64,000 nucleotides of DNA from Siniperca chuatsi (taxonomy: Eukaryota > Chordata > Actinopteri > Centrarchiformes > Sinipercidae): assembly GCF_020085105.1 (NCBI RefSeq), contig NC_058046.1, positions 23,835,675 to 23,899,674 of the forward strand, read 5' to 3'. The notes beneath the pieces were generated by a model, which saw only the letters and a list, made by a program, of their open reading frames with translations, did not search any database and was not told the DNA's origin. The translations under genes were made by a program, and so were the position numbers. This document shows, one piece after another, positions 37,716 through 51,400 of the stretch. Position 1 is the stretch's first letter; every line of letters begins with the position of its first letter.

Positions 37716-40020
37716 CAAGATATAGTTGTCATATATGGGGTAAGCAAGACAAATACCACCAAATTTCCTGAAGATCTCTCCAGGCACACTGAACCAAAAA
37801 CTGTTGTTATATATTTTCAGCCAATGAATCTTTATCATACCATCTAAATATTCAAAATCAATAGTATTAAGGTTACCATCTTGATAGGTTTTGACATAAA
37901 TACCTCTTTTTAAATAATATGTTTTCTTGAATTGATGTGGAAATACAAATAGATGAAGCACTAAAAAGAAGAGGTGCGTCCTATTCAGCCAGTGTAGTGA
38001 TACATTTTGGTATTGATTTGGAGTCAGTGGGTCCCATTATATGGAAGCTATTGAAAATAAAATCATGAATTTTTTCTACAAAAATATTCATATAAAATAG
38101 AAGATGCACTAAAATCCCATGAAAGGTGTGTCCTATTTAGTCATAGTGATAGTCATATTTTGGAAACTATTGAAAAAACTGCCATTATTTTCTATTAAAA
38201 TATTTATGTAAAATAAATGAATTACACATTAGAAAAAGTGCACTACATAAGACAAATTTAGTATAATTTTTAAATAAAAAGTGTCACTAATATGAGCAAG
38301 TCAGCATGAATGTACTGAAAAAAAAAAACCCATTGGTATTGTGTCATTTAAACAGTAATTTATTGATGGTCCCTAAGCCAAACCCCAATGGTTAAACGCT
38401 AGGGCTGGGGGTGAGCTAACCGTCCTCCTACTGCCAACTCTGAGTGAAACTGAGTGAGTAGATGCTGCTGGATCTGGAGTAAATATCTGTAGAATTATGT
38501 AACTTAAAACTAACTTCACCACAGCCCCGCAACAAATGCCATCTTTGTGAATCTTATAATGTTCTTTTTTTTGACATTGTGTTAGAGAGGTAGCCTATTT
38601 ATTCCACTCTAAGGTAATTTTTAAGCTGCAGTTGGTGGTGGCATTGTATTGGACTTCTTTACATTGAAAAGTGTTTCTATTATTTTGTCCAACCTCCCTT
38701 TGTCCACATGATGGGGACAAAATATGTGCGCAGTAATTAGTCCCATTTGAATCCCATCTGAGCTGGTCAATTCTTAAATACAAAGACTCACTGTAGGTCT
38801 TTTGCTGTATGTCTTATGTTAATACAAATAATGAATGAATGCACGAATTAATGTTTTGAGCAGAAAACAAACAGTTATAGGTAGTGCTTGAGATGTAATT
38901 AGGATGAAATAGAAAATTATAAAACGCATCTGACATGTGGACATTCTCAAGTTAAACTGGAAGAACTGGTAAAGTCATTGAATGTTACTGGAAAATGTGA
39001 TCTGGAAAAGAACAATGAAGAAGAATTACATTTATTATTAATATTTATCTAATGTATTATTTATTCTATTAATAAATATAATCAAAAAGAAAACTTTCTT
39101 TAAAGAAAAAACAGATACATCAAAAGTACCATATAATATATATATATATATATATATAGTATAAAAACACAACATATAGACATAAGAAAAGGAAAAAATA
39201 GGGTAAGAGAAAAGTAGTTTTTAAATTTTTTAGATTAAATGACAAAAAAAAATTAAGATCAATTATATCAGGAGCCTGGCATGTAATTTCATGTTTTGGG
39301 AATAATTGTGCTGTGTTTAAATGGCATCTACAATAAACAGGAATTCCTTACTTTTTTAGCAGTTGCACAACCTTTTATCTTGTATAGACGAAATAATCAA
39401 TGTGTCTTTTGCTCATGAATATGCTGTCAAGGCAATTTACCTGCGCAACCAACTCCCTGTATCCCTATATGTCCGTTTATCAAGATTGTGGTCAGACCAC
39501 TTATCTTTATCAGGCTAATTGTGAGCAGTTATATTGTAATGTGGCAATTTTGATTCGATCAATATGCACACACAAGCAGTGCGTATCTATGTGTGTGTAG
39601 TATGTTAGCCGGCTCACGTGGATGCCAAATAACAGCCATTGAGGATTCATGGACTTCCTGAAAATAGTGCCATGTTATATATATATATTTTTTTAACAAA
39701 GGAGTATCTATATGATTGTTATGGCGGTCTAGATTATATATGACGGAATTTGTATTATTAGCGGATTGATGATGGACAAAGAACACAATGTATGAACATT
39801 TGGTTATATGTTATGAGCCGTTACGCCTTTCATATATCCCTCCGCTGTTTTTTGTCCCCTTTCAGACTGTTTTGGTCTTTTCGCTGTTAGCAACGGAAAT
39901 AACCTGAGATAGCTGTAAACCCTATTTTGAGATAATCGAATTTTTTTGTTAGGATTACATAGCAAATTGACAAGAGGTGTAACACCCATGTTTATTTTGG
40001 AAGAGTGATTTGTGCGTGTT
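37716..40020. other. Intergenic sequence between mapkapk5 and atxn2
   Basis: AT-rich, with a short (AT)n tract (about 39136-39160). No gene, RNA or confidently named repeat was recognised. Confidence 0.5.
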
Positions 40021-40281
40021 GTCTTTTTTAAATATTGCTTTTTTCCGTTTTAATAGGAATTGTACAGATTGCTAATTTAGCTAGCAACTGTTAGCCAGCT
40101 AGCTTCTTAGCATAGCATCTTCGTAAAGAGGCACGTTGACATTAGCCTGCTAGCTAACCAGATTTTAGGATTGCTAACATTTAACGTTAGCGAGCTGTCA
40201 CACAAACATACACCGTCTCATCGTCAAGAAATTGCGGTGTGAAGCTGGTCGTTTTAAGACGCTGTCTTTTATGGGATCACA
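40021..40281 (+). promoter_or_regulatory. atxn2 proximal promoter and 5' UTR
   Basis: A cluster of TTAGC, GCTAGC and TAACGTTAGC motifs lies in 40070-40195, ending in the 5' UTR. The same TAACGTTA motif recurs in intron 1 (40650, 40708, 40738 areas). It resembles CpG-bearing promoter sequence; no TATA box is clear. Confidence 0.5.
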
Positions 40282-40291
40282 ATGTCAATGA
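40271..40291 (+). CDS. Short uORF overlapping the atxn2 start
   Basis: ATG GGA TCA CAA TGT CAA TGA encodes MGSQCQ in the +2 frame relative to atxn2. It starts 11 nt before the main ATG (40282). Its stop overlaps the second atxn2 methionine codon (ATGA at 40288-40291). It could lower or tune ataxin-2 initiation if the transcript starts upstream. Regulation is inferred. Confidence 0.5.
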   Translation: MGSQCQ

Positions 40292-43200
40292 AGGCCGGTG
40301 GAAATCGCAGCAAGCCCGGCGGTGGCAACACCGCTGGTGCCGCCGCCTCCGGTGCCGGAGGAAGCGGCGGGGGAAGACAAAATCTGGGCAGGTCTGTGAA
40401 ATTAAAACGTTAACATAACGAAATAAAAACACAGCAGCGGGGCGTAATGTGGCCAGTTTACAGTACTTGGACACAGTCACTTCCAGCAGTGGCATTTTTG
40501 AGAGATGACATTCCCGATAAGTGGTCCAAAACTAGTACGTGTTTGTGAACGATATGTGGGCCTTGCGACGTGTTGGTCACCTAGCGTAACATTATGCAGT
40601 TTAGCTAGCGAGGCCTGTCTGCTTGCTCCAATAATGTTGCAACTTCGACGTAACGTTACCTCCTCTTGCACGTTAGATAAAACATCATCTGGTCTCTGAC
40701 TATGTATTTAACGTTAGACATGTTTGGGTGGACAAACGTAACGTTATTTTCCCACGTGTGTAGCAGTTAAGCTTCTTGCCAAGTTGCTGATATCCGTTTA
40801 CTATCAGCTTGGACTCAATTTAGCTAGTGTTAATTAGCCGTTTGACAACCCATGCTTGTTATTCAGTGCACTTGCCTCATCCAGTATTATAACGGCTAGC
40901 TAACAGGACAGCCTGGCGACTTTTCAACCGAAAAGACTGCGATAAAGCAACGTTGTTTGTTTTCATTTGATTGTCATGTAGCTTGGTACGTTACCGCAAT
41001 ATTGCTGCAACGGGTTTGCCAAGAAATTGATATAAAGCGTGTGGGCGCAAAAGAAAGGGGCGGGTGTGGAGACGGGGGTTAGGAGGAGAAGGGGGGATTA
41101 TAGACCGATGGGCTTTCAACCTTGACGTTGCTGCTCGTTTGAAATTGTGTCCTTGAAGCATTCCATATCTGTACATGTCGTTGAAAGATAAAGCTAACAC
41201 ATACTGTCAGTGCAGGAGCTGCATGCGTATTGTGAATTTTGATGGTGTCAATTTGGCCAGGCTTCTATTCACCGGTCACTAGGACAGTACGTCCCATTCA
41301 TTGCGTAGGTTTCATCCATTAAGGCCGTGCGAAGATATTGAAAAAGACGATAGGACCAGTTGGACTCATGCCTACAAAACCAACCTATTTCAGTTCGAAA
41401 TGACTTAGATTGGTTTCGTTTCAATATTGAGAAACTGAGTGAGTCAAGTAAGCCAATTATTCATTTACTACAGCGGATATAATGTAGGGAAAGTGGCCAT
41501 TGCCTACATTGAAAAAGTGTGAATTCCTGGGCATGTGCCAGCTGCTGAACAAGGTGCATTTTAGGACATGCTTGGAAAAAATGTAGGCTACAGAGCGTTT
41601 GGCTGGCAGCCCCTCGAACATTATTCTAACCAGCAAAATATTGTGGAATCTGGGGGAAATTTCAGAATCTACATTTCATTCAAATGTGTAATGAATTAAC
41701 GTTTGCAAGACATTTCGATGTAGATTAAATTGGATAATTCATGTTGATGATGATTCTTGGGATTACCCTTTAACATGTGCAACAGCAGTTCTAAACCATC
41801 AGAGAGATTTACAACACCACCTCCTGATATTTCTATCATTCAGTTGTGCAGTTGCCCCATCAGAGAGCACTTTGTTTCAGTATGTTAACAAGAACTTCAG
41901 TGCTAATGATGATGAAGAGTTTGACAACAGTGGCATTTTGTTTCTTTCAGGGGAAGACACAGTGGTAAAGGTCCCGCAGCAGTAAGTAACCGGTTAACTC
42001 TCATAAGTCAGTGGAAAATAGCTTTTATGCCACATAGGCATGTATCATCCGAAGTTTAGTGTACCTGAATGCTGTATTTTATCAAAGAAGGGAAGCTGCT
42101 TTTTGAAAACCCACACACTGGATTAATGCTTCTTTTTGTTCATTCTGCGCAGTCATTTGAATACAGTTTCTTTCTTTTTTTTAAGGCATGTAATTTGATT
42201 TAAAAGTTGCACAGAATGGACCTCAGAGAAAGCATGAATCCAGTGGTTGGATATGTTTCTTATTGTTATGCATTATGAATGGAACAAATGTCCAATAGGT
42301 GTCACATGGCAATGAGAGCCTATTTAGCTTACTTTTCCTTTGCAAATGGGGAACATCAGAAGTTAACTTTATTTTTTCTTTTCTCTTTAGGTCATTTTCA
42401 ATGGTGTATATGCAAATATGAGGATGGTCCATGTCTTGACTTCAGTGGTGGTATGTTTATGTTTACTGTGTGTTTGTCTTGTTAAGTTTTTGAGATGATG
42501 TTCCAGATATGTCTAGTATGTCCTTCTGAATTTTTTTTTCTGTGTAATAACAATAATGAATAGAGAAATAAGCACAGTTACAAAAAACTCCATCTGAAAC
42601 AACCATGTGAATCATGCTTACTGTAAACGAATTAGTAAACTGCAGTCTGTCTTTCACCACATGCTGTTTCTTCAAAATGTTTATGCTGCTATAAACAAAA
42701 CCTGTGTGATTTGTAGAGCAGCTGGTTGCCTAAACAACACCGAGATTGATCAATCATTTATCTGTTTCATAGCAGATGGGTTTCTGAACTTGTTTTGTGA
42801 AGGTGTAAATTGACATTGACACTGCATACAGTGAATAATGATAAGCCTATTTATTTATAGGGCACCAAGTGTGAGCTGAAAGTGAAAAACGGAGCAGTCT
42901 ATGAAGGAGTATTTAAGACGTACGGTCCAGAGGTAAGGATCACACATAATGTGATGTTCTTTATAGGCACTAATATGGAGCTATATCTGTGATTTCTTCA
43001 GTAGCCGTACTAATGATTAAGGTTAACTGTGCTGGGAAGATAGTGCTCAGCCAGCACTCAATAACAGCTTCACCCCTGAGGTGGCTTAGACAAAGATCAC
43101 CCTTTCCATCTTTTCTTTTATGGAAGAGAGGTATGTGGCATACGTTATCCCCTGTTTTCACACCAAACAGCAGGGCTGATATTTACGTATCTCCCACCTA

Positions 43201-46200
43201 TTTTATAAGGTTGTGTGACTGTAATGTGAATAAAGCTGGCAGGATACTCCATAAATTGACTTTGTTGTGCTTTCACAGTCAAACACACCACTTTGTTTTG
43301 AGACCAAAACAAAGAATCACATTTGGCTTTTATTACCACAGTGTGTGCAAGCTGAACAGTCACACAGCGGAATTTCACCACCCGGTTACACAGTCTCTTA
43401 GTCACCATTGTAATGTTTGGTTGCAGGGCTTGTTTTTTCAATTTTCTTTCATAGTATTATACTAGTTGTAGTACATCTTATTGTTTTTGAGGCAATTGGA
43501 GGTCGTGTCTGCTCCCACTGCAACTCACAAGCTCCTCCATCTGGGATGACAACGAGCAGAACTCAATTAATTGATGTCAATCAAACTAACTTTTGTTTAT
43601 ATATACTGTCAGCCAAAGAGCCTAGGGAGGATTTCCTGTATTTCAGCTTTAGGCAAGCATATTGATATGCCATGCTGGCATGCTGGTATATCATTTCTGA
43701 TCAAACACACAAAGTGATTAAATAGATTATATCCTCTTTTTGCTGGTTGTGCTCATAAGGTTAATTTTCATTATCCCTTAATCTATCACTTTTTTTTAAT
43801 TAATTGATTAATGGTTAGTGTATACAATGTCAGAAAATAATGAAACAAGTCTGCCACAATTTTCCAGAGCTCAAGGTGACCTCCTCAAATTTCCTGTTTT
43901 GTTTGACCAACGGTCTAAAATGAAAAGATATTTTTTAGATTTTGCATAATAAATTTACTAAATTTAAAGATTGATTAATTATTAAAATTGTTGCCAATTA
44001 ATGTTCTGTCTGTCCAACTACTGCAGTGTATGATTGGGATGAAACAATGTGTGGCCTCGGTCCTTCATGTCCCATGGTTCCTCATCCCCTCTGTAGATAG
44101 TTTAGGCATTTGCTTCAGATTCCCCTTTAATCCAGTCTAACATACCTTTCTCCCTCAGTGTGACCTGGTGTTGGATGCAGCCCACAGAAAGAGCCCAGAG
44201 CCGAGCATAGCCCCCAGGAAACAGGATATTGTGGAGAGCATCATTTTCAAGGCCTCCGATGTCGTAGTGGTGACCTTCAAAGATGTGGACCTGAATTTCG
44301 CCAGGAAAGGTACTGATGGCTTTTGTGTTGACAAATATTATCTAGGTACATAAACAGCAGTCTTTATGTACCTAGTCTAGTACATATTAAAAACTATGTT
44401 AGTTTGTCACTTTGTGTTCATTGCGCACACACAAACAAACACATGCCACATTGAATGCTCATCAGTGCAAACACACAACATATTGATCTTTTTCAGTCTG
44501 TGTTCACTACCTTGATGCCACAGAGGCTTTGTTGTGAGTTAAATCTTGTGTGTCTGCTCTGAGTGGCCAGTCATTGAAGGCTAATGTGATCTATTGATTG
44601 GTCCTAAGATTGCCCTGGCGCAGCAAGGACACTCAATAAAGGCTGAATGAGTCTTCTTCATCTAATTCATCTTGACCCATACAATTCTCTTTCAAACGAT
44701 ATTGGATGGTGTGGGAGGGTTTTATTTTCTGAAAATGAACAGGTGAAAAAATGTGAGGGGTTTCACCACATGATTCAAAGAGATGGTACTGCACTGGTGC
44801 CACTTCTAAAATCAAATTATTATCCTGTTAAATTGAACAGGATAACAATTAGATTTTGGAAATTTCACACTGTTTTGCAGAAAAGCAAGTAAATCTAAAT
44901 CACCATTGCTAATGTTAGTGATTTTATGTTACTAAGTCAACAAGACAGTTAACTTAAGGATTTTTATAGGTACATTTGTTTTTCACTAACTTAATAGCTG
45001 AAATAAGGGTACGTAGGGAGTGTGCTAGGCTTGACTAAAACTGTGAAGAATGAGCATGTTACCAAGAAGAATACTAAAGCTTGCACCTAGATCCATATCC
45101 TAAAATTGATGGATAGGAAGTCAACTGTTGGTGTGATCGCCAGTCAGTCATTCTGTCTGTCAGTCCATCTTCTGACTCTCTGTCATCTGTCTGTCTCTCC
45201 TCTCCAATGGTCTAGTCTCCTCTGATACAGGTAATATATGGCTGTTTTCTCCTCTCCACATCTCTGTATGCACTCAAACAAATTTGTGAATCTCCGAGGC
45301 TTGGGCCTGATGTGTTGCCATCTATTGCTGCATTTAAAATTCAAATTGGTGATGGAATTTGGGGATTACTGCTTTCATATAATGTAAAAATACAAATTAG
45401 ATATCTGATACAGGTCAGTCTTGTTCCATATTTTCACCAGATCCTTTGTTGTCTTTAGTCTGGATGTTGCTTTCAGTGGAAGAGTTGCCACGTGCCCTAT
45501 TAAACGCTGTTTAATTAAGCTTTTATTTTAGAGGTCAGCAGAGGCTCAGAATTGAAGCCTATCCTGGCCATGGCCTTGGACATTATACGTATGGCCTTAT
45601 GCTTTCTTATGAGGAATCTGAGGATGTGAGAGAAATATACTAGTGTTAAATCTTTAATTTAGTAAGCTAACACTAAATTGTTTTATATGTTTTGTTTTTT
45701 TAAACAGTAGTTTTAGTTTTAAGCTGTCAGTTAAAGTTATATTTTAAAATTTAATATATAGTATTAACAAATTTTATTATGGTTTAGGCCCAAGCACAAT
45801 TGGAGCCTGTACGTACCCAGCCAGCAAAGGCACCCTTGCAGCAATGACTCACTCTTAGAAGAGGATGGATATGGTTATTATTTTTGTTTGAACTTCTCTT
45901 TCAGAGCATTATTTTATTTTCTTAAACATGGGTTCTGCTGCAGCACTGGATTTCAAACCTTACTGGAATCCAGTCAGCTAGAAGGAAAAGGGGAAGTTAT
46001 AAACATTATGACTATGATTCCATTGAAAGCAACAGATTGAAATCTAATGTCGAGCACTTGCACCTTAATCTGCTTTCTTAGCCTTGTATTAAAAATAAGT
46101 TGTCAGGATGTTTAATTTGGTTTGGCCCTGAAGTGCTTTGAGGTCATGTACTTTACTGCGATCTAAATGCATGTTTGCTTACCCCTCACTATGCCCACAT

Positions 46201-47628
46201 TTGATTTGTAAATGTTCTTTATTTTACATACTATTCCCTTGATGGACAGTGTGCATAGAGCATAGCAGCCACCTCTGCTAATATAATTCAGGCCTGTTAG
46301 TCCAACTGCCTGTGTGGTGCCAATCAAATTTTTCTGAACTTGGTCTGTGCCCGAAATGCTGAAATGCACTTTGTATTGTGGGATGAGTTGGGATGACTGA
46401 GTTATGTAACTCCAGGTGGCTCATATGCTTTATGCACATAGTCCATTGGTGACAGTTCTGAGAATGTGAGAGCAGACTTGGGCTGACATGAGATTAGATT
46501 TCCTTTCAAATATAATTGGGGGTTTTCTTTGAGCATGCCTGGCCCTGGTTTTAGTTAAGCCAACCAAAGTTTTCTGTAAGTTTATTTAAATATAGAGAAA
46601 GTCCATACTTCCAGGACCTATCATCAGCCCCAAGTCTTTTATACATGTGAATGTTGTTTTTCAAGATGATGCCATGGTGATGCGTAATAAATAAAGTGGG
46701 GGGGGGGGAGTCAGGCATTGCAGACACTTTGTGATACCTGCATTTAATTTCTGATGAAAGTTAGCCAGCTGAAAATATTGTAGCACCTTCTTGATTTAAT
46801 TAGTACATTTTGTTACAGGTTAAGATAGTGATTGGGGACTACCTTTTCCCCTTTCTTTATAAGGCTGTTTTAATATTCTTGCTCACACTGCCAGAACCCT
46901 TTATTCTTGTTAGCTTTACCAAGGCCAGCACAAGCAATAGCTAAATTTTTATTGAAAGGATTTTTTTCTCCAATCAAGTTGGACCCATGTCTGGTTGCAA
47001 GTGAGTGTGCCTGGTGAACCACCACAACCTCCATGTAGACCTTTGCTGTGAGAGCTTGTGGCAGAAGCGCTTGAGGCATGAGCAATTCCCTACATAAACA
47101 GTGAGAGTGCAGCCACGTGACTGTATACCATCATGAGCTTCTGTGTGTGTTTGTGTGTGACAGTCTGCTGTACATAAATATGTATTATTTGTGTGTGCTG
47201 CAGACAACTTCACAGATGCAGCAGTGAGCAGTAGGATCAATGGTGAGCATAAAGAGAAAGATCTAGAGCCCTGGGATGGAGGAGAGACCCACAACTCTGA
47301 CAGCCTTGAGTCTCTGGATACAGATGTGGTAAGAGAACAGACACAAACACGTTGGTGCTGCACTTGTGAGTATGTATAATTGAAACCATACAGGCCTTCA
47401 TATTATGACTTGTAACTTTGACAGTGAAAAAAGTAAACACAGGTTGTGTCATCTGATCCACAGCATTGATAATTTGTTTACAGGCCTTTTGTGAAATTGT
47501 CTCTGTCTCTTCATATCAGTCAAACGGGTGGGACCCCAATGACATGTTCAAATACAATGAGGAGAAGTATGGAGTCTTGTCTACATATGACAGCAGCCTG
47601 TCCACATATACGTAAGCTTCTCTACTTT

Positions 47629-47666
<38 letters not shown>

Positions 47667-48392
47667 TCTCTCTCTCTGTATGAATTGTTTTGTTCAAAAT
47701 ATTTATTCTATTATATTCACTTCTGTAGCACAGTTTCCTGCATACAAGTAATCTACACGTCATACTCTTAATACAGTATATTTAAAATTAAACTGTGTTT
47801 TCTGGAGATATTTTTTATGTCTCTGGTCATTAACATATGGTGTATCACTGTTTTTAATCTTGTTTCGTGTGACGTCACATAACAAAAGTAAAAACTTCTC
47901 TAGTCACTCCATCACCCTGCCGCCCTTGTCTGACCTGAGCTTGTTTTCCCAGGGTCCCCCTGGAGCGGGACAACTCAGAAGAGTTCCTCAAGAGGGAAGC
48001 GCGTGCTGCCCAGCTGGCAGAGGAGATTGAGGCCAGTGCCACATACAAGGCCCGTGTGGCCCTGGAGAACGATGAACGCTCTGAGGAGGAGAAATATACT
48101 GCTGTGGTGCGAGGAGAAAGGGAGACTCACACACTCAGCAGGTGAGACCAGGCCACACATAAAGACTTAAGGTCAATACATACTTCATGTGCTAGTGAGT
48201 GTGTGTGTCAGTGCAGACCTTGCAAACCTTGTAATCATAGACTGTGTTCACAACCAGCATGTGCCTATCAAATTAATTTATTCTCATTGCTCTCATTGGC
48301 TCTTGATGTGCGCTACAATGCCAGCTCCTTTTTAAAACGCAGCTGCACAACACTGCAACATTTGCATTCCTGTTGTGGGATTTAGTTTATGC

Positions 48393-48453
<61 letters not shown>

Positions 48454-51400
48454 ATGTGCATACTGTAAAGTCATGGAGCTGGTCTAGCAATTAATTGAGT
48501 CAGCAGCTTTATTGTTAATGTTTGCAAATTTCAATGCCTGTTTGTCTGTTGGAACATACATCATTCATGTTTTATTGGTATAAATTATTAAATAAAATAT
48601 TCCTTTCACCTATTATTATTATTATTATTATTATTATTTATTTATTTTTTAATATATATATTTCTTTATATATATATTTCTTTTTTTTTTTTTTTTTTAA
48701 CAAGTCGCAACATGTCCATGCCATAAAACTGAGTATACATATCATCAGAGATGATTTATCATCTGAGTGCTGATGTCTCCCACAGGTACTGTTTATTCAG
48801 AAAAAACTGGAAAGACGCATTGTACACACTTGTATGCTCTACATACTTCATTTCCAGTGCCTGATATTTTACAAAGGCAAGAGAGGGATGTATGTACCAG
48901 CATGGCATATACCATATTTCTTAAAATTTTCATTCACCACATATCAGAATTATTTTTGAAGGACTTCGAGCTCTCACCATTAAAGTGCAAGGATGAAAGC
49001 ACAAGTAGATAAACTATATGTACATAATGCTTGCAGACAACAGTGGGTCTGTAGTAGAAATGCACAGCCTTGAGAAGCATATTCAAGCCTTGTAGGGAGA
49101 CAAAGTAGTTCCAGCTAATTCACTAAGTAGACACCAGCTGTTCCCAGACAAATACTTCCTTGGTAACATGCTTATTTTGGCTGATGAGAAGTACTTAGTT
49201 GAATATAATAGTGTAGAATTAATTCCTCCCCTTTGTTATCTTGATTATTATCTCTACATGTACTGTGTGTGTGTGCAGAGAGAACAAGTACATTCCTCCA
49301 GGTCAGAGGAACAGGGAAGCGATGTCATGGGGACCAGGGCGTCAGAATTCCCCTCGTCTTGCTCAGAGCTCAGCTGGACCCCCAGCTCCGCGACCGGGAC
49401 CTCACGACTACAGTCCCAGCTCTGGGGCCGACCAGAGAGTGGTTAACGGAGGTACGTTTTAATAAATTACACGCAAACCTATGGTGTTACTTGCAACACC
49501 CTACAGATGGGTGACAAACTAAAGGAAAAACCAACGTGTGGTGTGGAGTCAGGTCACCATGAGCCTCCAGAACAGCTTCAGTGCTCCTTACCAAGTCTGT
49601 GGAACTCTGCCAGAGGGATGAACACCATTCAAGATATTCCCTCATTTATATTTACAACCTTTATTTAATTAAATAATCTCATTGAGATCAAGATCTCCTT
49701 TGCAAGAGAGACCTGAGTACAGTAGATAGATAGAAAGAAAAACAAACACAACCAGACATAACAAAAGGGCATATAGCATCAGAGACAGTCACAGACATCA
49801 CTAAATAGATTTGGAGATGAAAGTTTATATTATATCATTTGGTGTTATGGTGGTGGAGAGCATTGTCTTACACGTTGGTCCAGAATCTTCCATGGTGTGA
49901 AACTGGGTTGTGATCTGGTGATTGTAAAGGCTGTAGCATTTTATTCACGTCACTTTCAAATTCACCAAACCATTCAATGAGCCCTGGTGCACGGAAGCAT
50001 CTGCATTTGATATGTTTCTCCACTCTTTTATTCAGGTTTTTCCTTTTAATTTGTCCCTCATCTGTATATACAAAATTCTTCTGAAACGTACAGAGGTGCA
50101 TTGGTTGGTGAGTGAGTTGGTCAGTATAGCGACCCAACTGTGACTGGAAAACAGTTGTTTTTTTTTTTTGTTTTTTTTTACCAGTTATCTTTTACAGTTT
50201 AACTGATGTTAAGCCAGTGGTGACTTTGTGGGATGTTCATATTAGCTGTTGCTGTTAATTCATTTAATGCATTTATTGTACTTTACTTAATGTCAGTTAA
50301 ATTATTTTATTCCTGCCTTGCCATTCTTTCTCATGTTTTTTAATCCCGCCCCCTTCTTTCTGTTCCTGCTATAACTTTGTTTTCCCCACGTTAACTGGTT
50401 GTCATCTGCTGGTTGTCATCCTTGATCATTTGTCCTTCCCTCTTTTAGGTTCATCCCATTGGCCCTCACCCTGTCCATCTCCTTCCTCCCGCCCCCCCTC
50501 TCGTTACCAGTCTGGCCCCTCCTCCCTGCCTCCTCGGGCGACCACGCCCACAAGGCCACCCTCCAGACCCCCCTCTCGACCTTCCAGGCCTCCCTCTCAT
50601 TCATCCCACCCCTCCTATCCCTCCTCCTCATCCTCATTTTCCCACCATGGGCCCACATCGCCAGCCTCCACTCTGCCCAAACGCATGTCTTCAGAAGGTA
50701 CCCACATCAGTGTGGAGTAGACCTGGGCAAAGGCATAAGTTGAAGGTGGAGGGATTGAGCTCAATATAGAAATTATATTCCCAATCATATTGTAAGATGT
50801 TAGAAGTGTCTTAAAAGTAAAATAAAGAAACTACTCTCAAAAACTACATTTGCCCAGGTCTAGTGTGGAACAACACAAATAGGTGAAGTTGCTTCTTCAG
50901 ACTGATTGGGGTCAGAAGTGCAATTTCCATAAAAATGGAAATTGTGAGGATTTGGTAAGCCACAAAGCTGATCCTTTCAGTGCGTCAAGCAGTTTCACCT
51001 TGGCATGTGGGTGTACCACGGTGTGTGCTGTGCTTTCTGTCTAGCAGGAGTTATGCCACCGAAAACACCACTTTCTCAAAATGTTTTCTGATACAGCAGT
51101 TAAGAGGAAGAGTAACTATCATTGAGCCTTTCTGCAGTTCTGCCATTGACCTCTTCTGCTAAAATATTTTTAAGTCTGTTGCGTCTCTGATGACACCCAG
51201 CATCACTGTTGGCCAGAAGTGGGATCTCTTGTACCTGTAATGACAACCTAACGCTATTGCAGCAAGGTGAGAACATCAACCACTGGGGGACAGCAAAAAC
51301 AAGAGAACTTAAAGTTACCCTTTAATTAATTTCAGTTTTTTTATTTTAAACATCAGCTGGTGTTTTTTGGTTGTAGAGTCACTCCTATCCTCCACAGTGA

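Noticed and set aside
42989..43465. 158-codon open frame on the plus strand
   Set aside because: It lies in an atxn2 intron, has low-complexity Ser/Leu/His composition and no family motif; a similar-length frame exists on the opposite strand. Chance open frame.
47870..47877. CRE palindrome TGACGTCA in an atxn2 intron (second copy at 56663-56670)
   Set aside because: Single 8-bp matches inside introns with no promoter context; two in 64 kb is not compelling. Left out as regulatory features.
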